A stretch of 21,678 nucleotides of DNA from positions 1 to 21,678 of the IMG/VR virus record IMGVR_UViG_3300025217_000002. One strand, written 5' to 3'. The translations under genes and the position numbers were made by a program. Within the stretch, counting starts at the first letter, position 1; each line of letters begins with the position of its first letter. This DNA is from a virus. Below are positions 6,770 through 11,911 of this stretch, piece by piece. Under the pieces are notes generated by a model, which saw nothing but the letters and a program-made list of their open reading frames with translations, did not search any database and was not told the DNA's origin.

Positions 6770-7491
6770 GCTCCCGTGGCCTGGGCGCCATCAGCGACGA
6801 TGAACACGTTGACGATGCGATCGCCGCGGCGGACCGTGTGCCGGCGGAAGCCCAGCGCGCGCAGCAGCCTGCCGATGCGCAGGCGTGTGGCCAGGTCGAG
6901 ATCGGGCACGCCAATGCCTTCCGCGCATTCCTCGATCGAGAAACCGCTGCGCCCGGTCGCCCAGGCAGCAATGCTGGCGGCGAAGGGATCATCCTCCAAC
7001 TCGGCCGTGGCGTCGGCGATCGCGACGGGCAGGCCGCACTGTGCCCAGACCCGGCGGGCCGTCGCAATACCATAGAGGCGCCGTGCGGCGTTTGTCAGCG
7101 CCACGGCCGCCATGATGCGCGGCGGATCGATATCGGCCGACACCAGCGGCCGGGGCGGCGCGTCATGCAGGATATAACGGCCGGTGCGGCGCAGGGTGGG
7201 CAGCAGCTGCGACGTGATCCATTTCTTGAACCGCCGCGCTTCCGGCTTCCTGCTGCCCAGAACCAGTGAATACATGCCGGATTCCGACACGATGTTTGTC
7301 GTCCGTGTCTGATCGCTACCCTTAATTGAAATGAGGGTAGCTTCGTCATCATCTAGCCGTTTGATCGCATTGGTTACATTGTCGAGATCCAGCGCTGCGC
7401 AAATGTCGGTCGCGACAAACCATGGCTCGTCATCAATCATAATGACGCGAACCTGCTGATCTTCGAAACTGAATGGAATTACTTCGCTCAT
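6766..7491 (-). CDS. Phage antirepressor with BRO-N domain (241 aa)
   Basis: Residues 1-110 are a BRO-N (Bro/antirepressor N-terminal) domain: FEDQQVRVIMIDDEPWFVAT, DICAALDLDNVTNAIKRLD, a TTNIVSESGMYSLVLGSRKP stretch and a basic KKWITSQLLPTLRRTGRY helix. The C-terminal 80 residues (from about 165) look like a small DNA-binding or winged-helix unit (GFSIEECAEGIGVPDLDLAT then RLRIGRLLRALGFRRHTVRR). Antirepressors bind and disable phage repressors, triggering lytic growth. The ATG at 7491 follows an AAGGA site seven bases away; that site is complementary to a loop of the upstream C4-like RNA, so translation is probably blocked in the lysogen. Confidence 0.88.
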   Translation of the reverse strand: MSEVIPFSFEDQQVRVIMIDDEPWFVATDICAALDLDNVTNAIKRLDDDEATLISIKGSDQTRTTNIVSESGMYSLVLGSRKPEARRFKKWITSQLLPTLRRTGRYILHDAPPRPLVSADIDPPRIMAAVALTNAARRLYGIATARRVWAQCGLPVAIADATAELEDDPFAASIAAWATGRSGFSIEECAEGIGVPDLDLATRLRIGRLLRALGFRRHTVRRGDRIVNVFIVADGAQATGA

Positions 7492-7535
7492 GGCCTATTC
7501 CTTGTGAAAGGCCCGGCAACCAAACGCCAAATTGG

Positions 7536-7610
7536 TGGCCGGACGTGCCCGGATTGGCGTACCGCCCACAAGGTAGCGGCGACCCGAAGGTCTCCAGACA
7601 CGCCCGACCA
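7536..7610 (-). ncRNA. c4: C4-type antisense RNA controlling the antirepressor
   Basis: On the minus strand, 7610-7594 pairs with 7552-7536 to make a 17-bp stem (G-U pairs included). It encloses a GACC-UUCG-GGUC hairpin (7592-7581) and a CCGC/GCGG hairpin (7579-7562), followed by the GGUACGCCAAUCC segment I associate with the C4 RNA family of phages P1 and P7. Two unpaired segments match the leader downstream: CCUUGUG (7573-7567) is complementary to CACAAGG (7506-7500), which contains the antirepressor Shine-Dalgarno, and ACGCCAA (7560-7554) to UUGGCGU (7530-7524). In P1, C4 is cut from the same leader transcript and blocks icd/ant expression through two such pairings. Here the block would fall directly on the antirepressor ribosome site. 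Confidence 0.82.
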
Positions 7611-7704
7611 TAAAGAACCGCGCCTAGACGGGCGGTCCGGCGCGGGTGCGCCTTGTGTAGAGCGTGACGCCAATCACGTGCCGGGGATTTACCCGGCGAG
7701 CGAA

Positions 7705-7733
7705 TTTATGGCAGGCAAGGCGATCACGATCAA
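7705..7733 (-). promoter_or_regulatory. Candidate promoter for C4 RNA and antirepressor
   Basis: On the minus strand TTGATC (7733-7728) and CATAAA (7710-7705) are separated by exactly 17 bases. Transcription would start near 7698, upstream of both the target-like segment (7674-7651) and C4. Each box matches the consensus at four of six positions, so this is only a reasonable candidate. It overlaps the start region of the divergent small membrane protein gene. Confidence 0.4.
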
Positions 7734-7743
7734 GGGTGTGCTG

Positions 7744-8043
7744 ATGTTCAAGGTTGCATTCAACATCGTCCTTTGCGCGGCGCTGGCTGCGATAGGCACG
7801 TTCCAATACCTGATTTGGAAAGAGGTGAGCGCGGCAAAGCGCGCGGCACTTTACGGCATTGTCAAGGCCGAAGAGGCGGGTCATTCCGCTGGCCTCGCAA
7901 GCGATCGAGCAGGAATAGCGTGCCGTGCGTCGCTGGAGGCGATCGGGAAACTGCCGAAAGGTGCTACGATCTGGGAGACGCCGACGGTTGAAAGCTCGAT
8001 GAAAAGCGGGTTCTGTGGCGGCGCGGATCTCGATAATCTTTGA
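7744..8043 (+). CDS. Small membrane-anchored protein, probable moron (99 aa)
   Basis: The product begins MFKVAFNIVLCAALAAIGTF, one hydrophobic segment (residues 4-24) that would act as signal anchor or uncleaved signal. A hydrophilic, Ala/Glu-rich helical domain follows, with a cysteine pair region (ACRAS near 59 and FCGG near 90) that could form a disulfide if the domain is periplasmic. The ATG at 7744 is chosen for its AAGGG site eight bases upstream; an in-frame ATG at 7708 is the alternative. It is the only plus-strand gene among minus-strand genes from 9717 to 6608, which suggests a separately acquired cargo gene expressed on its own. I recognise no family. Confidence 0.6.
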   Translation: MFKVAFNIVLCAALAAIGTFQYLIWKEVSAAKRAALYGIVKAEEAGHSAGLASDRAGIACRASLEAIGKLPKGATIWETPTVESSMKSGFCGGADLDNL

Positions 8044-8060
8044 TGGCGTGGTGAGGTGCA

Positions 8061-8759
8061 TCAAGCAGCCTTCCCGAAGATTTCTGCCATCGCCTGCGCG
8101 CCCCACTGGTCGGCCATGGCGGCCGCCATGCCGGGCCAGAAGCGCGAGCGGTTGGCGGCGCGGGCTTCGCCGCCCTTGCCCCAACCCGTATGCCGGTGGA
8201 TGCCCGACCAGCGCTTGTGCGCGGCCGTGCCCGGTGCCGGCGGATCGAGGCGGCGGGTTTCCATGAGCGGATCGAGGTTCTTGAGCCAGAAACAGGTGCG
8301 CTTGAAGGCGCGGTGGCCGAACTGCCAGGGCTGGACGCTTTGCGCCGGCTCGACATAGCCGCGGATGCGTTTCTTGCCATGGCGGTGCATGATCGGGTTT
8401 TCGATCGCGATGCGGTCGATCGGCGCGTGCAGGAAGGTGGCGAACAGCTCGGCCGCCTCGTCCAGTTCAGCCCACATGTCGGGCAAGGTGCGGCCAGGCG
8501 GCGGGGCGCTGAGCCAGCGCACGCCGCTGTTGCAAAGGCGGGTGCAGGGCGGATGCGCGACGATCAGCATATCCCAGCCCCAGCTGATGATATCGCGGGC
8601 GTCGCCGGTGATGTGGCGGTTGCTGCGCTTCTCGTCCGGTTTCAGGTCGCAGGACCAGGCATCGAAGCCGCGCGCCAGGAAGGCGTCGCGCACGGTGCCG
8701 GAACATTCGCAGGCGATCAGGACGCGGGGCGAGGCGTCGAGCAGGTCGAGCTGGATCAT
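8061..8759 (-). CDS. Phage DNA cytosine methyltransferase-like protein (232 aa)
   Basis: A Rossmann-type S-adenosylmethionine motif lies at residues 13-27 (VLIACECSGTVRDAF). A catalytic-loop-like HPPC motif is at 69-72 (IVAHPPCTRLCNSGVRWL) and an ENP motif at 120-122 (IAIENPIMHRHGKKRIRGY). The order and the later QPWQFGHRAFKRTCFWLKNL segment match the compact phage proteins annotated as DNA cytosine methyltransferases, which are shorter than classical C5 enzymes and lack a large target-recognition domain. It probably modifies phage DNA, perhaps as protection from host restriction. The ATG at 8759 is chosen because it overlaps the upstream stop as ATGA. It is the last gene of a five-gene minus operon. 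Confidence 0.8.
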   Translation of the reverse strand: MIQLDLLDASPRVLIACECSGTVRDAFLARGFDAWSCDLKPDEKRSNRHITGDARDIISWGWDMLIVAHPPCTRLCNSGVRWLSAPPPGRTLPDMWAELDEAAELFATFLHAPIDRIAIENPIMHRHGKKRIRGYVEPAQSVQPWQFGHRAFKRTCFWLKNLDPLMETRRLDPPAPGTAAHKRWSGIHRHTGWGKGGEARAANRSRFWPGMAAAMADQWGAQAMAEIFGKAA

Positions 8760-9028
8760 GCCGGGCGCTGATACTGCTCGGCCGGCTTTTTCCAGGCGAC
8801 ATGATTGGATGGCCATTGGCCATGCGTCTCCAACGGAGATCGGCCGCTATAAGCGGCTCCCCATTGCCCATAGTCGCGGCACATGCCGGCAACAGAGCCA
8901 TCTGGGCGGATTTCCCATGCCCGGCCGACTTGCCAGCTGCCGTCCTGCCAGAACCATGCGCGTTTGCCATCGCGCCCGATGCTTTGCGGGGCAGGGCGCT
9001 CGATAAAGCCCATATCAATCTGGCTCAT
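8756..9028 (-). CDS. Hypothetical phage protein (90 aa)
   Basis: The product (MSQIDMGFIERPAPQSIGRD...) is rich in Trp and Gly. It carries short beta-hairpin-like segments (RAWFWQDGSWQVGRAWEI, then WGAAYSGRSPLETHGQWP) that suggest a small all-beta fold. It is linked by ATGA overlaps to the zinc-ribbon gene upstream and to the methyltransferase gene downstream, so the three are co-translated. No known domain is recognised. Confidence 0.7.
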   Translation of the reverse strand: MSQIDMGFIERPAPQSIGRDGKRAWFWQDGSWQVGRAWEIRPDGSVAGMCRDYGQWGAAYSGRSPLETHGQWPSNHVAWKKPAEQYQRPA

Positions 9029-9237
9029 AGGGTTTCCTTATTGCAGGACGGGCACGGAATGCCGCGCCGGGCTTCGCTGCGGCTGGCGTAGATCCATCCG
9101 CTGTCATGGTTGCAGCGGTGGCAGACGAACTGCGCGGCGTCCTTGCCGTCCGGGAAGCTGCCAGCATCTATCGCGTGCATCAGCACGCGCGGACGGCGGC
9201 GTCGGGCCGTGTGGCCGAACAGATCGGGCTGGGGCAT
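9025..9237 (-). CDS. Small zinc-ribbon protein (70 aa)
   Basis: Two CxxC pairs (FVCHRCNHDSGW near residues 40-50, and IPCPSCNKE near residues 60-68) form a typical four-cysteine zinc ribbon. The N-terminal third is basic (MPQPDLFGHTARRRRPRVLM). The ATG at 9237 is supported by a GAGGA site just upstream; a longer frame to 9345 would run through a strong hairpin and overlap the preceding gene. The end overlaps the next gene as ATGA. Small zinc-ribbon proteins like this are common in early and middle phage operons and usually bind nucleic acid or host proteins. Confidence 0.7.
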   Translation of the reverse strand: MPQPDLFGHTARRRRPRVLMHAIDAGSFPDGKDAAQFVCHRCNHDSGWIYASRSEARRGIPCPSCNKETL

Positions 9238-9252
9238 GGCATCCTCAACTGG

Positions 9253-9299
9253 CTGCATGGAGGAGGCGCGGGATCCGGCCCGCGCCTCGGGCAATGCAG
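9253..9299 (-). other. Large two-part hairpin inside the middle operon
   Basis: GAGGCGCGGG (9263-9272) pairs perfectly with CCCGCGCCTC (9279-9288) around a 6-base loop. Outside it CTGCAT (9253-9258) pairs with ATGCAG (9294-9299). It fills most of the only real gap in an otherwise overlapping operon. No U-tract follows on either strand, so RNA processing, stability or attenuation is more likely than simple termination. Confidence 0.5.
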
Positions 9300-9304
9300 T
9301 CAGG

Positions 9305-9538
9305 TCACCATTCGCCGTAGAGCGCGCCGCCCTTGGCCGGTTCATGCCAGACCGTCATGATGTAGGTGGGGCCGTTATCCTCGCGGGCGTCGACGAAATG
9401 CACGTCGGTGCACTCGGCGCCCTGCTTGCTTTCACCGGCGCCGGTACAGAGGACGGTCATGCCATAGTCGCGCGTGGCGAAATGATCGACGACATAGGCG
9501 ACAGCATCGGCGTCAGTGGGGCGGGTGGCGATGCTCAT
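9305..9538 (-). CDS. Hypothetical small phage protein (77 aa)
   Basis: The product starts MSIATRPTDADAVAYVVDHF and is acidic with a probable mixed alpha/beta fold (GMTVLCTGAG, then THVHFVD-like and YIMTVWHE strands). The ATG at 9538 shares one base with the upstream stop (TGATG), so translation is coupled; a longer frame to 9592 would overlap the upstream gene without reason. It is followed by the hairpin at 9253-9299. No family recognised. Confidence 0.65.
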   Translation of the reverse strand: MSIATRPTDADAVAYVVDHFATRDYGMTVLCTGAGESKQGAECTDVHFVDAREDNGPTYIMTVWHEPAKGGALYGEW

Positions 9539-9717
9539 CAGTAGACACTCCCGGCCTGGTCGAAGCTGATCGCGTCGCTGTCCAGCATCCATCCGTTGAT
9601 GCGGATCATTTCGCCGCTTTCGGCATCGATCGCGTCAAAGGCATCATCAAGATCGGTGCCGGCGGGGATCAGCACGTCCAGGGTTTCACTTCCATAGTCG
9701 ATGATTGCGCGTTGCAT
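9538..9717 (-). CDS. Hypothetical small acidic protein, first gene of middle operon (59 aa)
   Basis: A perfect AAGGAGG site eight bases before the ATG at 9717 identifies this start. The longer frame reaching 9891 crosses the operator-like site and is not used. The product (MQRAIIDYGSETLDVLIPAG) is strongly acidic (many Asp and Glu). Small acidic phage proteins can mimic DNA or bind host regulators, but nothing specific is recognisable here. A TTGACA (9800-9795, minus) upstream may be its -35 box, without a clear -10. Confidence 0.7.
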   Translation of the reverse strand: MQRAIIDYGSETLDVLIPAGTDLDDAFDAIDAESGEMIRINGWMLDSDAISFDQAGSVY

Positions 9718-9806
9718 GTGGTCGGCCTCCTTGCCGTGCCACCCGGACCAATTACCGGCGTGGCATGCATGTGCTGCCCCAGCCCCGACCCGCCTGTCAA
9801 CAAAAA

Positions 9807-9823
9807 TGTGCCAGATGGGCACA
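9807..9823. promoter_or_regulatory. Operator-like site O4
   Basis: TGTGCCAGATGGGCACA, with perfectly symmetrical arms ATGTGCC/GGCACAT when the flanking bases are included. It has the arm sequence and 5-bp spacer of O1-O3 and lies just upstream of a TTGACA (9800-9795, minus) before the middle operon. The relation to O2, which also sits just upstream of a -35 box, suggests repressor control of this operon. Confidence 0.7.
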
Positions 9824-10032
9824 TTCATTCTATCCGGCTGGCGCCAAACTATGCGGACAGGTGCCGCGCAGCGGCGCCGGTGCGTCCGCATTCCTTATCC
9901 TCTCTCCCGGCCGGAAAGACGAAACATAACAGCATCTTACATCTTCCATCCTCTCCTATGGGTTCTTACCCCGACCCATTTTCAGCAGAGAATTAATTGG
10001 GCGGTTTGTGGCTGCGCCGAGCGGGTCTGGGG

Positions 10033-10302
10033 GTTGCCATTGTTGCCACCTTGGTAAGCGATGTTGCCAAGGTAATATCGCTATTTATCAGGATGTTGCG
10101 CCTCTTGTTGCCATGTTGCCGCTGGCTAGCCGTGCTTCGCATATGTGGGCGCGGGTGCGCGGGCCTGTGCGCATGTGTGCGCGAGGCAAATGCGGCAACA
10201 TGGCAACAATATGCCTATGCATGATCTAGGACTATGATTTACCTAGGAAATCCTGTTGCCAGTCCCGTTGCCATTGAAACAATCGCTGGCAACAGCGGCA
10301 AC
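10033..10302. repeat. Cluster of GTTGCC/GGCAAC motifs (iteron-like)
   Basis: Eleven perfect copies of GTTGCC or its complement lie within 270 bp, starting at 10033, 10042, 10063, 10107, 10115, 10194, 10202, 10255, 10267, 10288 and 10297; a GTTGCG variant is at 10094. Pairs are usually 8-12 bp apart and many extend to TGTTGCCA. The copies at 10105-10122 and 10192-10209 form a perfect 18-bp inverted repeat, and CTGTTGCCAG (10253-10262) is repeated inverted at 10286-10295. An AT-richer patch with CCTAGG lies at 10209-10250. No gene is visible. Iteron-like replication origin or a protein-binding locus are the obvious readings. Confidence 0.8.
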
Positions 10303-10941
10303 AAGAGGGCGGCCGCCTTGACCGCAATTGCGCCTATCAGATACATCGTTGCGCCATGCCTGGAGCGCGTTCCCTTCCTCTGATCGGTCGCCCGAATAAA
10401 CTACGGGGCGTATATTCGCGTCCTTCGCCTGGACGGGTGTTGTGGGGGGATCGGGGCGCGGTCCTGGGGATTTTTTCGGGGCTGGTCGCGCCGATCGGCG
10501 TGGCGATCGGCCAGGCCGTGGGGGTGAAAGTCGGTCGGGAAAAGTCGGCTGTCGCCTACCGGGCCACGCATTTCTGCGGGTTTCGGGCGCTCGGGCCACT
10601 AATGGGGCGTTGGGCGCGGCCGATTTCGGGCCTCGATCGCCGCCACCCCGGTGCCCCCCTGGGCGCCGCGCGGTCGTCCAGACATCCCGTCGCACGCAGC
10701 GGATCGGAAATCTGGAAAATGCGCTGGCCGATGGCCGGCCTCAATCAGTTTCTGCGCTGGGCCCATCCCCGCAACGAAAACTCGCCCGCAAACGGGTCGG
10801 GGTGCGGCGGATGGCCAAGGAAAATAGCCCTCAAGCGGGTCGGGGACCGCCTGATTTCCTGCGGAAATACGCGCTTTTCATCAATTTTCGGGCTTTCGCG
10901 GCCGGGATTGGAAGCGGCGACGCTAGGCGGGGGATTTGTCC
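10303..10941. other. Non-coding region upstream of the terminase genes
   Basis: About 640 bases without a convincing gene. Open frames exist on both strands (for example 10356-10952 plus and 10243-10695 minus), but their products are of shadow type (Arg, Gly and Pro rich), codon use is mixed, and no good ribosome site is seen. Near its right end are two 19-bp direct repeats. Position just before the small terminase gene is where cos or pac sites often lie. Confidence 0.5.
10784..10845 (+). repeat. Two 19-bp direct repeats before the small terminase gene
   Basis: GCCCKCAARCGGGTCGGGG occurs at 10784-10802 and 10827-10845, 43 bp apart start to start with two differences. The first copy contains the inverted repeat CCCG-CAAA-CGGG. 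A pair of direct repeats about 100 bp before the terminase genes would suit terminase recognition sites, but this is inference. Confidence 0.6.
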
Positions 10942-11559
10942 GTGTCAACTGAGCCGAGCAGCCTGGAAAAAGCGATGCGCGCGGTGACCGGCGAGAGCAT
11001 CACAGCCGGGATGGAGCCCGAGCAGCTGGACATGCTGCGCGACGAGAAGGGTTTCCTGCCGTCCGACGTGTTCCGGCGGATGCGGCAGCGCGGCCCAGGC
11101 CGGCCAGCGGGCGCGCGGAACAAGCGGAACGATGATCTGGCGAAGCTGGTGGCGCAGCAGCATGGCGATCCCGTGCTGTTCATGGCCAGCCTTTATTCGA
11201 CGCCGCTGGACCAGCTGGTCGAGCTGATGCTGATCGCCGATCCCGGCGGCAAGGTGCAGAAGATGGGCGACATCGTCGCCAAGGCGCTGGCAGTGCAGTT
11301 GCAGGCGGCCAAATCGGTCGCGGAATACACGCACAGCAAGAAACCGGTGCAGGCCGAGGTCAAGGTGGGCGTGGATGGCGTGATCTTCATGCCGGCAGCG
11401 TCGGCGCTGGGGCAGAGCCCGGTCGAACAGGTGATGGGCACGATCGCCGCCGCCGTGAATGACGGGCGGATCGACCCGGCCCAGCTGGCCGACCTGCGCA
11501 TTGTCGACGGCGAATTTGCCGAACTGATCGGCGATGACGAGGAAGGCGACGATGTCTGA
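10942..11559 (+). CDS. Terminase small subunit-like protein (205 aa)
   Basis: The product is helical, with a basic motif near residue 50 (RQRGPGRPAGARNKRND) resembling the GRPxGxxNK entry of phage DNA-binding proteins of the DUF5681/small-terminase type. A long helical middle and an acidic C-terminus (GDDEEGDDV) follow. Small terminases recognise the packaging site and hand DNA to the large subunit, whose gene lies one gene downstream. The GTG at 10942 is chosen because a GGGGGA site lies about eight bases upstream; an earlier TTG at 10936 is too close to that site. It ends in an 8-base overlap with the next gene. Assignment rests on position and the basic motif. Confidence 0.65.
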   Translation: MSTEPSSLEKAMRAVTGESITAGMEPEQLDMLRDEKGFLPSDVFRRMRQRGPGRPAGARNKRNDDLAKLVAQQHGDPVLFMASLYSTPLDQLVELMLIADPGGKVQKMGDIVAKALAVQLQAAKSVAEYTHSKKPVQAEVKVGVDGVIFMPAASALGQSPVEQVMGTIAAAVNDGRIDPAQLADLRIVDGEFAELIGDDEEGDDV

Positions 11560-11911
11560 CCCGTCCGGCCGCGTCAGCAGGCCGTGCGCGGGCCTGGTCT
11601 GTCATATCGGCGCCATCACCGGCATCGGCTGTTCCGGCAATGATCGGTGCCCGTTGGTCGTGCTTGCCGAGCGCGGCGTGATCCAGTTTCCCGTCATAAC
11701 CGAGAGGGGCGTCAGGTACGAGCCGCAAGCTCCCTTGCATCCGGTGATCGCGCCGGATCCCGCGTCGCAAGAGCGCCCCGTTGCAGAAGGGGCGCGGCCT
11801 TCCACCGCCGCGCTCCGCCCTGTCCCGCCCAAGCCGGACAAGATCGCGCTGCCGCGCTTTGGCGAGATGGAAAAGCGGTTCGACCGCTGCACGCGGGCCC
11901 AGCTGTCTTGA
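11552..11911 (+). CDS. Hypothetical protein between terminase genes (119 aa)
   Basis: The ATG at 11552 overlaps the preceding stop by eight bases (ATGTCTGA), and the stop overlaps the TTG start of the large terminase (TTGA). The N-terminal 45 residues contain four cysteines (RPCAGLVCHIG, then GIGCSGNDRCPLVVL) that could bind a metal. A Pro/Ala-rich linker and a basic tail (EMEKRFDRCTRAQ) follow. It is conserved only by position here; I recognise no family. Being locked between the two terminase genes suggests a packaging-related role. Confidence 0.65.
   Translation: MSDPSGRVSRPCAGLVCHIGAITGIGCSGNDRCPLVVLAERGVIQFPVITERGVRYEPQAPLHPVIAPDPASQERPVAEGARPSTAALRPVPPKPDKIALPRFGEMEKRFDRCTRAQLS

Noticed and set aside
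7541-7609. tRNA-like fold in the antirepressor leader
   Set aside because: The long stem with two hairpins lacks a T-arm, anticodon arm and CCA-side acceptor geometry; the C4 RNA explanation accounts for all stems and for the complementarity to the downstream leader.
7488-7673. 61-aa minus-strand frame (TTG start) that overlaps the antirepressor start as ATGA, resembling an icd-like gene
   Set aside because: It runs straight through the C4 RNA structure, has no ribosome site and its amino-acid pattern follows the RNA stems. Small Icd-like annotations often come from such C4 regions. The ATGA overlap keeps it possible, so it deserves a check by ribosome profiling.
10243-10695. 150-aa minus-strand open frame
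   Set aside because: Arg/Pro/Gly-rich shadow-type product that extends into the GTTGCC repeat cluster; no ribosome site and no neighbours on that strand.
10356-10952. 198-aa plus-strand open frame before the terminase genes
   Set aside because: Codon use is mixed, no ribosome site is seen, the product resembles nothing, and it would overlap the small terminase start and cover the direct repeats.
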